From Akanthomyces muscarius (Eukaryota > Ascomycota > Sordariomycetes > Hypocreales > Cordycipitaceae), in NCBI RefSeq assembly GCF_028009165.1, contig NW_026611614.1, positions 248,001 through 312,000 of the forward strand: a stretch of 64,000 bases of DNA, in the 5' to 3' direction. Each line of letters begins with the position of its first letter. Within the stretch, counting starts at the first letter, position 1. The notes beneath the pieces were generated by a model. It saw only the letters and a program-made list of their open reading frames with translations, made no database searches and had not been told where the DNA came from. The translations under genes were made by a program, and so were the position numbers. Positions 1 to 10,443 of this stretch are shown in pieces.

Positions 1-1477
1 TCTTGGGCGTGCTTGCATGGTTTAACAAGCCTGTTGACCATCAGTTCGCCATACTGTATATGTTGACGGTTTTCATACTTGTACCGGCCATGATTCACGA
101 GCACACCGCAGGGCTGAGTCGTGTTCCAAACTTGCATATTGTTGTGGCTTTCCAGTCACCTCTCGACCTAACCTGCCAGCGTTTCGGGCAGGAGGACCCG
201 GAAAAGAGATCTGGTTGAGACTGGACGCTGTGGCCTTGGTTGTGGTAGGGTTGCAATTGATTCCCACGGTACCAAGAAATCACTAGAAGGCAATCTACCA
301 TTCAATAGTATGAACCAATATTCATCAATAAACTTAATGCCTTCCTCTGTGTGAAAACGCGCCATATGCAGGTGTCTGCAAGCTTCTCAAGTCTCGATCT
401 ATGCAAGGCCTTGCCAGTCGGCCGTTCACTCCTTATTAGTATCAACTGAAATTGAGGCTTCAGTGCTTCTGCTGCCCCATACTCTTTGCCATTGAGCCGA
501 GGGTCTCTAGGAACCAGTCACAGCACAGAGACTAAAACTTTCGTTGAATAAGAGCCTCGTGCGGCATCTTGTCCTACACTGTATCAAGTAGCCAGTAAAA
601 AGTACAAGCTTCATTGAAGCAGAGGCCACTTCCGCATCAACCTCGTCGCCCGCCACCTACGCTCGGCCTGCGCGCATGAAGCACCCATATGGGTTGGCAC
701 GCGTGTCTCATGGCTTATGCCGTCGGACCTGGAAGACAGATCGAAAAGGGAAATAATTCTGCGCTTTGACTCGCGGGGCAAAATCTGCAACGAGCGACAG
801 ACCTAAAAGGGAATAATTCTTTCGGCTAGTCGTGCAAAAGGCTTGCACACCCTTGATCAACAATTCTGATCGCCATTGCACTACACCCGCGCGACAGCCC
901 TGTATAGCTCGCAATCCTCGTCCCCCATCCCACATTTCGCCGGTCAACCGTTGAATCAAATGGTTTGATCAACTGGATGGGCTGGGCCGTGGAAAGGCGG
1001 CCGTGCACGCCCTCTACATAAGTCGGTGGTGTGTTGCCCGAACAGGGACGCACAGCTCATTTAAGCAGCTGCCGAAGAATGCATCGTCTCTGAATGCAAG
1101 CCGGCGATGGCGGCATTTCAGATAAATAATCGAGCTGGACGACGGCAATTGGCTCTTGCTGAGATACTAGAGCTACGTGGGTGGTGTCAAGAAGGCAGTT
1201 CATTGCAATTTTCACGATCCTCCCACCCGCCCCTAGAATTTTAAACCTACGCGAAACGAAGTCATGGGCGGTTTAGGAGGGAGGGACTTATCTCCATTAA
1301 TGCAGAGCAGCTTCGACGCCCTCTATCTCAAATTACACAACGAGACTACGTCTATGCCTATCTCGTCTACATTTGCCTATTTGTCAACCTACTACAAAGA
1401 AAGCGCCGCCGGTCTGGATCGATGCCCGCTCTAGAAACTACGAGAGGCTATAGCTATTGTTTTGGAAGTAAAGTAGG
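1..1477. other. No gene recognised
   Basis: No open frame here has recognisable protein character on either strand; the longest are under 90 codons with biased, non-conserved-looking translations. The stretch lies downstream of the decayed LINE that follows and may be old transposon-derived DNA, but I see no motif proving it. Confidence 0.4.
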
Positions 1478-2457
1478 CTATTGTGGACTGAGTATTTGAA
1501 CGACGAAATCAAAGCAGAGACGCAGGAACTCTGGGACGAAGCAGTCAATTCGAAAATAATGCGACACTTCAATAGCGGAGGGGCTATACATGCAGTAGGA
1601 GACTGTTGGTGGGTTGTCTTCCACCGGCGTTTTTGCCCCTTCCTTGGCGAGCTGGTCACCTGGGCACCACCGTACACGAACCATGCCCGGGTCGCCATCG
1701 CCTGTTTTCTGGAACTCGCGGAACGCCAACTGTGACGATGGCGTTGCTGTCGTACCTATGCAGTCGATCACAGTGGTGGTGTCGATGCAAACTCTGATCT
1801 TTCCCATTGGGCGCTGACGTGCGAGAGCAGCGCGGAAGCCTTCAACCGCGCCTTTAATCTCTGCGCCAAACACTTCGCCCTTGCCAATCTGGCCGCATCC
1901 TTGTGCGGTGAGCTGCTGTCGCCGGTAGACAGAATATCCAAAGCCTGCGGTATCAGTTTTGGAGCCATCACTACAGACGACCATACTTGTCTGAGGCTGG
2001 CCCTATGCCCTAATTCACTCCTCTTGGCCTTCCATGGGCGACATTTCTTGTCTTCTGTCCAGATGGCGCTGGCGAGACGCTTGGGAATCAGACGTGGTCG
2101 CTCTGCCGCTGGTGCCAGGGTGGTGCTGCGGAAGAGCCTTACGCCTTTCATCGCCGTTCGCCGTGTCGTAGCCGCATCGGGATGTGTGGCATGCTGGGTC
2201 TCATGCTCTTGGTGCAGGATACAGTGGACAAGCGGATGGTGGACGTCTAGACGTGCCTAGAGGCTCGCATTGCGCATCGCAAGCTGCTCAAGGAGCACTT
2301 CTGCTGGCGGGATGCCGGCTTCCTCTAGAGTATGGCTTTCGGCGTTGTCTCCCACGAGGGTAGGATTTTCCGGCAGGCCGCTGTTAACCCCCCGTACAAA
2401 GACCACGAGACAAAAGGTGTTGGCGCAACGCGCCCGCGGCTGCAGCCGCGGACGCAT
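1478..2457 (-). pseudogene. Decayed LINE retrotransposon, RNase H end
   Basis: Read on the minus strand this is the 3' part of a non-LTR retrotransposon polyprotein. Fungal Tad-like LINEs carry a ribonuclease H domain after the reverse transcriptase. Three acidic positions of that domain are visible: VCSDGSKTD, then VFGAEIKGAVEG, then CIDTTTVID. The following helix, normally WxPGHxGxxGNExADxLAKxGA, is shortened to WCPGDQLAKEGAK, so the zone with the last catalytic residues is deleted. Upstream, at about 2257-2340, the phrase GIPPAEVLLEQLAMR matches the linker just before RNase H in such elements. The three pieces lie in different frames and are separated by stops, so the copy is dead. No reverse transcriptase or endonuclease part is recognisable further upstream. 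RNase H identity is fairly secure; the Tad-clade assignment is an inference. Confidence 0.7.
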
Positions 2458-3546
2458 TACGCCAGCATCATCGTGATTCCGCTGACGGGTATCGATTCAG
2501 ACAGAGATATGCTATTGGGCGCGAAACTGCTACAGCTGGAGGACAGTTATATGGAGGAAATTCCCCAGGGGTATTCCGTTGAGAGTATAAGCGCGACTTA
2601 TCGCGTTCTGTGGAAACGTGGTTACACATGACCTGACCGAGCTCCACATAGTTGAACTGACCGAGGCAGGCGTCTCAACAGACCCAGGCCGATGCTGAGC
2701 ACTACTCTTCCAAGTTGCAGCAGAGAAGTTTCACTCATATCACCTATTTTTCCGTATACCTCAGAGAACGTCGCGTTATTCATCTTTCACCCGGATGATA
2801 GGACGTAATACCTCGACCAGTACGCTCCACCGGCCAGCAATTGCAATGGATCTTTAATGTCAACCGCTGCTTACTGCTGAGATCATCTCAGCAAGCCGGA
2901 ATAGCATACAGCTCAAGGCAGTCGGTATAGACATGGTAATATAGCTTACACTTTCCATTGTATCACGACTTTTCAATTTCCAGACTATCTTGACTTTGCT
3001 TAGCATGGCGCCTGTTCCTGCCGCAGGGGGGTCATTATGATATACTGCCTTTCAACATATATGTGCTCTTGTTTGATACTGTTTTTTGGTGCTCTTTCTT
3101 CGCAGGCAGAATGTGAATGCGCAGCCAAATGCTGCGCATGTGCAAGCGTAAATCTTTGGATTCGATGCAGTCCAACTCAGCGAGTATTTGCCACGGCCAC
3201 ATAGCCTGGTCCGAAGCCGTTGTACTCGATGCCTGCCAAACGTTCTTCAGATTCTGGGAGCAGAAATGCCCAGACAAGAAGACCGCCTTGTCAGGCGCGG
3301 CACTGACTTTTAAGTTGATGCAAGAAAAGTAGTGGTTGGGAAAAGATTTGTGACGGCGACCAATAACCAATATCCACGCATTTTGAGAACGAAGACTTCA
3401 TGTGTGATGGCACAGATAAAAGTGCTGCAATTGGATGAAAGACTCAATAAATTCAATCATTTGACCCTCTATCGACTCCATCACCTCGCTGTCCACAATT
3501 CGCGCTATCATCTGTTATTTTCGCTACATCTCAAATACTGAAGACA
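2458..3546. other. No gene recognised
   Basis: A short plus-strand frame ending at 2631 (tail SATYRVLWKRGYT) is open but unrecognised and may belong to the decayed element next to it. The rest has no convincing coding frame. Confidence 0.35.
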
Positions 3547-4560
3547 TCACTCAATTTTCCCACCAACTGCGTACCCGTGCTGTTGCCTATATTGCACAGT
3601 AGAGGCTATATTACCAACCGCAGTTTTCGCTTCTATCAGTCCAGAGCCATCTTCTTGATAAAAAGAAGACTGTTTCTTCCCATTCACCCGAATGCTCCCC
3701 AAGGTGGTTCCGAGTTTCCACTTAGCAGCATGTGAGAGTACATGATTCAAGGTAATGTTGCCGGCCATTGACTGGTAATGGCTGTTGAGTTGCAGTGGAT
3801 AGGTAGCCAGTACCTGCATATCCACCGAGCCAGCCGAAGTTTCTGACTTGGTCTTTGCGGTAGATGGAGATTGACCTTCCGATGCTCTGAGGATAATGCT
3901 GCCTCGAATGTCCCCTGCCTCCGATTTCAGCTCAACGTCAAAGCATTCAAGGAAGACCGATATATTGCCAGCTTTGGCGTAGATATCGACTCGGCCTGCA
4001 GACACAAATGAAGTTTTGTGTCCCACTTCGACGTTCCCGGCGATTGACTCGATGTTCAAGTTGTGGGAAGATTTGCCACCACTTGATACGATGTTGCCAC
4101 ACTTAGAAGTGACCTTAGCGTCGAGTTTAGCCTGACAAGCTTCGTTCTTGAAGATCAAGTCACAGCCGTCCTCGACATGGATGGTAATAGAAGTTCGAAG
4201 ACCAAGAAAAATCAATGCTTCTTCGGCGGAGTCGTTTGGCACTGGGGAAACAAGAACAGAAAGATTATCTAGCCAGCGGAAGCCGGCTGGAATCTTGTCT
4301 TCGCCGTCACCGCTTCGGATGGATAAAACAGCTTGTGTTTTCTGTCTCGCAAGTTTTTCGATCCCATTCGTAACGTGGATCCCATTCGTAACGTGGATCC
4401 CATTCGTAACTTGGATCCCATTCGTAACTTGGATCCCATTCGTAACTTGGATCGTGCTGCAAACTCTGTCCGTGACGAACACCTGCTCGGAATTTGCTGG
4501 CCGTGCCGTTGTTGGTTGCCCAAAAAAATGAGTCGAGAGAAAGTTGAAATACTGAGCCAT
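3547..4560 (-). CDS. DUF4097-like beta-repeat protein with five VTNGIx repeats
   Basis: An intronless frame of 337 residues starting MAQYFNFLSTHFF; the frame is open upstream but this is the first ATG giving a sensible N-terminus. From residue about 160 onward it contains a recurring AGN-type turn every 25-30 residues: IAGNVEVG, AKAGNISVF, SEAGDIRGS, TSAGSVDMQ, SMAGNITLN, TTLGSIRVN, TAVGNIAST. This periodic pattern is what DUF4097/adhesin-like right-handed beta-solenoid proteins show, so I infer a beta-helical fold. Residues about 37-66 are five near-perfect six-residue repeats (VTNGIQ/VTNGIH) encoded by an 18-bp tandem array. No signal peptide or membrane helix is obvious, so a cytosolic location is possible. 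Biological role unknown; DUF4097 proteins in fungi are mostly uncharacterised. The frame is clean, so the gene is probably functional. Confidence 0.65.
   Translation of the reverse strand: MAQYFNFLSTHFFGQPTTARPANSEQVFVTDRVCSTIQVTNGIQVTNGIQVTNGIHVTNGIHVTNGIEKLARQKTQAVLSIRSGDGEDKIPAGFRWLDNLSVLVSPVPNDSAEEALIFLGLRTSITIHVEDGCDLIFKNEACQAKLDAKVTSKCGNIVSSGGKSSHNLNIESIAGNVEVGHKTSFVSAGRVDIYAKAGNISVFLECFDVELKSEAGDIRGSIILRASEGQSPSTAKTKSETSAGSVDMQVLATYPLQLNSHYQSMAGNITLNHVLSHAAKWKLGTTLGSIRVNGKKQSSFYQEDGSGLIEAKTAVGNIASTVQYRQQHGYAVGGKIE
4361..4450. repeat. 18-bp tandem repeat, 5 copies, in frame
   Basis: Five head-to-tail 18-bp units (ATCCCATTCGTAACRTGG on the plus strand). Two units have ACGTGG and three have ACTTGG, so there are two sub-variants in blocks. 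The unit is a multiple of three and keeps the surrounding gene in frame, so copy number can change without breaking the protein. Confidence 0.95.
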
Positions 4561-6283
4561 GTTTTGTTGAAATATTTTGCCTAGCTGGCTATGCCAAAAT
4601 AATTGAAAGGAAGTCCGGCCCCTTTTATTACATGGTTTGTCGACTTGTCTACCTGCCAGCCTAGAGCAGAGGAGCGGTGTACTGGGTGCGAGGCGAATGT
4701 TTTGTACCCATGTCAGGTAACTTTTTTGCCGCTCAATTTGATCCCTGTTGAAGCCGGGGAGGTTTGTGCCTCGATTTTGATGGAAGAGCTCTGCTATCAC
4801 GCAGGCCCCCTGGTAGATACCAGCCAGGGCCACACAACTTACCCATCACACTCAGCAGGGTGTTGGTACACCCTTGTTGATTGTGGCAAGCCTTTGTCTC
4901 AGCATGATTTGAAGACATTTTGACATTAGGGTAAGGATTGATGGCTTTTGCTCTACTGAACTTGCAAGCGATTTGATTAGACCACGCTGAAGAAGTTGGA
5001 CTTGCAATAAATGCTCAGTGTATAGCAGCAGCTGCTTCGGTTTTGTACGTATTCAATTTGTAGTAGAGTAAGTTGAGGTCTTCGACAATTGTGACAGCGT
5101 TGGCGTCAGTCCCATACGGTGGATGACCGGCATGGGAAACACCAGCTGGCTGGGGACTGCGTAAATTATCTTATTACTCGTAGGATTCTGGACTCGGTTT
5201 CTGCCCGATGTCTCAGTCCTCTATCGGCCATGACCAATGGCAGCACAGCAAATGCCGCTGTGGCTTGTGCTAGAAAATTAGGCTACAAATTCGCGGCCTA
5301 TTTCTGCTCCACTAGGAAGCTAACAAGTCGGTGGTGATTTGATCCGAAGAGGGCATGGGCCAGCTAGGTAGAGAGTGTCGGTCCATTCGCGATGAGGTAT
5401 TCATTCCCCCATCTCATGAAGGCTATCTTGCGAAGAAGTACGGTGGTGGCGCCTGAGTTTCATGTGATGAGGAAAACGGTTCAAATTCTTCGCTCGGGCC
5501 CAGTTCTATCTTGTAAGTACTTGGTACGAAACAGGCAAGGGAACATGGGCTCAGATTCAGAACATGCGTATATACACTTTTTAGACCCTTACTGTATGTA
5601 AACTACTGGTTTTATGTAGGGGTGAAAAATATACCCTGAAATGAAGGTCTCAAGTTTGAATTAAACGAAACAGAATTGCCAGCGAGGTATTGATAGATGC
5701 ATGACCAGCCTTATTTCCATGGTCTTGTACTGGTAGGAGATGCGCCACGGGTTGATTGCGGAGGTCGGGGCTTTGATCAGACTCTTGGAGCCCCCACTAC
5801 ATACATCCCTGGCCAATTTCTTCATAGCCCGGTAAGCGGTTTGTTGAGGGGAGCACCCGGGCCGAGACACGCGGGAATGACGAAACAGTGAAAATCGAAA
5901 CAATGGCTTGGACGATGGGGTAGAACAAATACCAAGTGAGCTACTGGCCCGAAGCACAAGCCCTGTGGCTCGCTAGGGGGGGTGCTGTGGCGTCAAGGCG
6001 GTCGAGGCGAAAAGAAGCCAATGCGAGGAAAGAGGCAACAAGCAATTGGCACTGGGACATTAATTAAGACTGCGCCACAGCCACGCGAATCTTCATTTCA
6101 CAGAGCACGGGGCGACCCGTCCGCCTCCCGTGTCCTGCGTTGCTGGGTGCCAGTGAGCCTGGGCCACTTCTAGCGTGCTGTTGCTTTTTTAGAAGGCACA
6201 CACGAAGTACTATCACGCTGTGTGCTTGTAGCCAGAGGTGGGCGGAGTAATAAACACCAGCCTTGGCAGGAAACCTACCCGGC
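4561..6283. other. No gene recognised
   Basis: Several 60-100 codon frames occur on both strands but none has recognisable motifs, consistent codon use or splice-linked neighbours. The part up to about 5.1 kb is the likely promoter side of the DUF4097-like gene. Confidence 0.35.
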
Positions 6284-6508
6284 GGTGGACAAAACAGATC
6301 GCCGGTCAGTCCCTGGCTACAGCAATATCCAGCCATCACTGCTCCAGACAGCTCTTAGCTTTACCTAGTAAAAGGTGAAGAATAAATTGAGTAGAGCCCA
6401 AATAATCTACTCCTATCTTTAAAATATTTTATTTCAGAGTAGAGAGCTAGAAATGCCCTTCTGCAAATGACCTGGCCTTTCAGCGACCGACGATGTGTTT
6501 TGTCCCCC
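6284..6508 (+). mobile_element. 225-bp MITE, copy 1
   Basis: A 225-bp non-coding element matching the element at 26644-26868 over its whole length but in opposite orientation. The right end reads ..GATGTGTTTTGTCCCCC and the left end GGTGGACAAAACAGATCGCC, forming imperfect terminal inverted repeats. The interior is AT-rich (TTTAAAATATTTTATTTCAG) and has no coding frame. Size, inverted ends and lack of a gene fit a miniature inverted-repeat transposable element moved by a transposase encoded elsewhere. This copy has more end mismatches than copy 2. Confidence 0.85.
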
Positions 6509-7031
6509 ACTTGCCTACCTACCTACCTGTGGGCCGTGGTCTAGGTGCATCGGCCCTAATCGGATAATGGCTGCCTAGATTCTAGCGGGGAGCGTATCGT
6601 TGCGCTTATCAATCATGGACCTGTCCCCACAAGTGAGGCGAGGCGAGGCGGTTTTTCAGCTGCAGGTCTGTATATTGGCCCTTTTGTGGCCGGGCGGACG
6701 ATCCCCGCCGCCAACGATCGAGCGTCCTCAACTGGTGCGCAGGCGGTGGATCAATTTTACGCATCAAAATCACAGCCTCCCGCGCCATAAAACAAGTCGA
6801 CTGACCCGCCTTGCCAGATGACCAGTTTTGCACTCCAGATAGGCGCTGTCTGCCACGAATTAGACATAATCACTTTCATTCAAATTCATCTATTGCGAGC
6901 AAAGGAAATAAAAATGATATTGCCTAAAAGCACTAGGGAAGGAGCAAGAGACTACTTCTATCCAACAAAAGCATTTGCCTCGGCTCTTCTGATCGACCAG
7001 CCTGCAGTGAATCTAGATTTCGTCCGACCAG
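6509..7031. other. No gene recognised
   Basis: Contains a short CTAC microsatellite next to the MITE end (about 6513-6528) and the presumed 3' flank of the BCS1-like gene. Nothing else recognised. Confidence 0.35.
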
Positions 7032-8672
7032 CTAATCCGAAACCGTGAACCACTGCATATCCTCCATACCCATACTGGCGGATACACCGTCTGATAGGTC
7101 AACCGTCTCCTCACTCTTTGTATGCATCGTGGAAGTCTGGCGCCGAAGAGCAACGATTTCCTCGCCCCCTTTTGCGATCCACGGGACCACATTTTCCACG
7201 GCATCTCGAGGTGAATGCCTGTGCGCAATCAGAAATGATAAGATCTTGGCCGGGCTATATTTCATCGCAGGCACAAGATTAGCGAACATCTCAGCTAGCT
7301 CTTGGATACCCTGAGCGCCTTGGTTTTCGAGGGCCCTTTCATCCGCGTCTCCTGCTCTTTCGGTCTTGCTGGACAACAGCTGAGCGCCTTGGCTTTCGAC
7401 GACTCTTTCGTCCGCATTCTCTGCTATTTCGGTCTTGCTGGGCAACGGCATATAGATATATCGGAAGAGCCCCAGCAGCATCTCTCGGCTTGCTAGCCCA
7501 AACTCCACCATTTTGTCCACACGCCCTGGTCGAATAACAGCCGGGTCGATGCGATTGACATGATTAGTAGTCATGATCAGAACGCGGCCTTCCACGGAAG
7601 CTACTCCGTCAATTGCGTTGAGAAGACCGGAGAGGGTCACGTTGCTGCTTGTGGACTCTTTCGGCGCAGCATCGTTGTTTTCGCGACTATTTGCGCTTTC
7701 GATGGCATCGATGTCCTCTAACAGGAGGACACATCGTGTTGGTAATTTTCTCATCAATTTCTGAAGGGTCGTGTCGTTGACTTTGGACAAATTCATGGCA
7801 TAGACGTCTAGGCCGAACTTTCCAGCAGCTGCCAAGCTCAAACTCGTTTTGCCGGTTCCAGGCTCGCCATATAATAAGTAGCCACGGCGGTAAAGTAGAT
7901 CATGCTCGACATACCAAGCTACGGCCTTGGGATTAAGGTACTCCGCAATGTCGTCGAAGAAGTCGGTTTTCACGTCCTCGGGAAGTATGACGGTATTTGA
8001 GCGCTTTCGACCCCGCCGCGTGGCGAGATCCCAGCGGCCATCGCCGTTCGTGTAAATCGCGGTTTCTTTTTCCGTTTGTTTCTCAAGTTTGTCTTGGCAA
8101 TATTGAAGGAAGTCCTTCAGAACTTTGGACGATGTACCCATGCAGGAAAGAAAAAACCGTTCACGATGCGAATACCCTTCTTCTGGTATAGAGCGCAGGT
8201 AAAGAAGTTTGCCTTCGTACCAGAAAGACTTGCGTATCTTCTTTGGGCTATACTTCAATATGCTCTTCGTCGCTCCGTTTCCCAGCTTGGCTTGTTTTTC
8301 GAGAGTCACAATGGTGGATCGAGTCTCTGTGGCGAACGGCTGAGATTGTATCCAGTTCCTAAGTATCTCGTACGAATCACTGGTGTAGCAGATCTCAAAA
8401 GTGAACGCTGGAAAACATTAGAGTTTGAGCAAGCGCAAGAGGATGAGGATAGTTGACAAACTGAAGTATTTTTCCACCATCCTACCAATACGACCATGGG
8501 CAAACCGTATCAGAAATGTGACCAGGCCATATATGCAGAATAGCCGGGCGCCTAGATGAGACTTTCCGGACGTGAGAGGATGGATATAGTTCAATGCAAC
8601 GCTCAAGCCAGGGAAAATGGTGTCCAAGACGGACACCTGCGAGTAAAGAGCGCCAAGGACGTTGGTTGCCAT
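7032..8672 (-). CDS. BCS1-like AAA ATPase
   Basis: Two exons, 8672-8462 and 8407-7032, joined by a 54-base intron (donor GTTTGT, CTAAT branch, TTCCAG acceptor); the frame is continuous across the join, giving 528 residues. The N-terminus has a membrane helix (about residues 42-60, GARLFCIYGLVTFLIRF) and a BCS1_N-type region (YTSDSYEILRNWIQSQPF). The AAA module shows Walker A GEPGTGKTS (about 251-259), Walker B VLLLEDIDAIE (297-307), sensor-1 TTNH (350-353) and the second-region RPGRVDK (363-369). BCS1 moves the folded Rieske protein across the inner mitochondrial membrane; fungi also carry many BCS1-like paralogues of unknown role, and this divergent copy is more likely one of those. After the ATPase core there is a 23-residue direct duplication (see the repeat entry). 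All nucleotide-binding motifs are intact, so it is probably active. Confidence 0.88.
7302..7439 (-). repeat. 69-bp internal duplication in BCS1-like gene
   Basis: Two diverged 69-bp units in tandem encode SKTEIAENADERVVESQGAQ and SKTERAGDADERALENQGAQ, inserted in the small lid subdomain after the AAA core. Being a multiple of three it preserves the frame. It is acidic and probably a flexible loop. Confidence 0.85.
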
Positions 8673-9070
8673 GATTGGCCAGAAAGCACAAGAGATTTTA
8701 TAGTGAATAGGCAGTGAATGGAAGCTATATTGTGTTTCTACTAATATCAATTTCACGGTTGGGAATTGGCATTTATATAGACCAGAAACTCAGCTGATGT
8801 TTACCTGAAAGACGAGCCTTAGCCCTTGGTCTCCTACGCTGGCGGCATTAGAGATGGCCGCTGTTCCTAGCGATGTGATACATCAGTGCCATATGCATGG
8901 TCGATGCAGCCACTGCCTATTCACTCCATCCGTTCGATTCGGACCGGTCTTCGGGGTGCCATTATCACTGATGTCTTTAATTGGTGAGCAAGCTTTAGGC
9001 CGCAGCACACGGGGGCTGCCCGGCGGTCCCACCTACTTACATAAGCTACAGCAGGGAAAGTGAAACGTCC
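8673..9070. other. Intergenic, no gene recognised
   Basis: Upstream flank of the BCS1-like gene (transcribed leftward) leading into a minisatellite. The frame that reads the minisatellite as YSGAAGF stays open back to about 9000 (AAAHGGCPAVPPTYISYS), which could be part of an upstream exon of the next gene, but no start codon or good donor site supports this. Confidence 0.35.
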
Positions 9071-9290
9071 ACCTACAGTGGCGCTGCAGGTTTTGCTAAC
9101 CCTCCACCAACACTAACAACATACAGTGGCGCTGCAGGTTTTTCTAACCCTCCACCAACACTAACAACATACAGTGGCGCTGCAGGTTTCTCAACCATCC
9201 CTGGAGACGGGAAAACATACAGTGGCGCTGCAGGTTTCGCAACCATCCATCGAGACAAAAGAAAAATATACAGCGGCGCTGCATGTTCCT
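9071..9290 (+). repeat. 48-bp minisatellite encoding TYSGAAGF units
   Basis: Four and a half tandem units: 9071-9118, 9119-9166, 9167-9214, 9215-9265 (51 bp) and a partial unit. Every unit begins with TACAGTGGCGCTGCAGGTTT; the first two tails are nearly identical and the later ones have diverged. One plus frame reads TYSGAAGFANPPPTLT, TYSGAAGFSNPPPTLT, TYSGAAGFSTIPGDGK and so on, then stops at about 9333. Another plus frame runs through the last units into the following gene. Whether it is translated is unclear. Confidence 0.85.
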
Positions 9291-9338
9291 CAAGCGACGC
9301 CGAGGTCAAAAGCCGCATACTGCACATCATTTAACAGG

Positions 9339-10220
9339 ATGAAGCCAGCTGGATCTGCTAGCCTGAGCCGCAAGGCAGACACCGCCTTGCGAAAGGCAAG
9401 CGTTGCCGCGAAGGCCCCCAGACTTAGATCTCAGGCAATCGACAACGCTGAAGTGGCCAAGGTGATCACCAGCACGCTTGCAAAAGTACGCTCAACAACC
9501 AGAGATCGAGATCGCCACGCAATAAGGTTTGCGTCGAAGACCATTGCCCTCCGGTACTCAAATAGTTCAGGCTTAGCACGTCCGGATGTGAAGAGCTTCA
9601 CCATTTTGACAGAACGAGCCAACTTTCGCACTCTACAGCACTTTCATACTTGGGGTGTTCCTGACGAGGTATCAAGAGAACTACACGGAATGGTACTGCC
9701 AGAGCCGTTCTGGGTTGAGTACCATGCTAGTATAAGGAAGTCCAATCCTGACTTAAGCAGGCGATATTTCAAGGGTAGTCAACTAGACAAGAAATCTGCT
9801 AGCTCACGCTGATCAAATGAAACAGAAATTTCCGAATACCTCTACCCTCCCGTCGCCCCGCGGAGTAACCATCGCGAGATGCAATACCAATACTCCATCG
9901 CGTACTGTTACAAGAGCCAGTTGAAGAATTACTTGAAGCCCGCATTCATTGCTGAAATGGAAAATTCACCAACTTGGGGGGGCGATAGGACGACATCCTC
10001 CATCACCGCTCATTTTCTGCCGAACTCGGTGGACTTCCATGTCAACTTAGGCGACTCAAACCACGACTTCTTTAAGGCCGAAGATGTGCTTCATGACCAC
10101 CTCACACAGAGCGCTGCGGACCATGTCAAGATTGAGACTAAAAAAGTCATGCAACTGACCATACATGTGTCCTTAGAGATGGGGATGAAGATGGTTAATG
10201 ATATATGTTTCAGGAACTGA
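9339..10220 (+). CDS. Lineage-specific protein, two exons
   Basis: Exon 9339-9774 ends RRYFKG and its frame would stop at TGA 9810-9812, yet the same frame is open again for 135 codons afterwards. A 51-base intron, 9775-9825 (donor GTAGTC, branch CTGAT, acceptor AAACAG), removes the stop and keeps the frame, giving 276 residues with the join reading RRYFKEISEYLYPP. The N-terminal part is basic and Ala/Ser-rich (SLSRKADTALRKASVAAKAP). The middle contains FHTWGVPDEVSRELHGMVLPEPFW. The C-terminal part is acidic with many His residues. I recognise no domain. The ATG follows a TTTAACAG that could itself be an intron acceptor, so an upstream exon, perhaps the minisatellite, may be missing. The donor is weak, and a nonsense mutation instead of an intron is the alternative. 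Confidence 0.5.
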
Positions 10221-10443
10221 ATTTAACCGTCATCTCGAACACCTGAACATCTTTCCCGGTCGGAACGGTCTGGCTACCGGCGTTGTTTAATCTGTCATCC
10301 TCGACCGGTGTACCCCCAATGATGATCTTGCCACGGTTGTGATATGGTCGAGTTTGCCATTCTATGGCTCGTTCCTGATCCGTAGCGGGGAATGTCTCAA
10401 CGGTTACAGACTGATACACGCCATCAGGGGCTCCGGAAGGCAT
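10210..10443 (-). CDS. Small unrecognised protein or 3' exon
   Basis: A frame of 77 residues starting MPSGAPDGVYQSV and ending FEMTVKFSS. Its 3' end overlaps the tail of the converging plus-strand gene by about 11 bases. Just upstream on the minus strand, at about 10556-10494, lies another open stretch (YYGKETPLQLYIAGNKPKTA) ending in a GTACGG donor-like site, which suggests this is the last exon of a spliced gene. I could not find a join that keeps the frame. No domain recognised. Confidence 0.35.
   Translation of the reverse strand: MPSGAPDGVYQSVTVETFPATDQERAIEWQTRPYHNRGKIIIGGTPVEDDRLNNAGSQTVPTGKDVQVFEMTVKFSS

Noticed and set aside
4361..4450. Possible CRISPR-like array
   Set aside because: The 18-bp units are directly adjacent without spacers and lie inside a eukaryotic-type gene.
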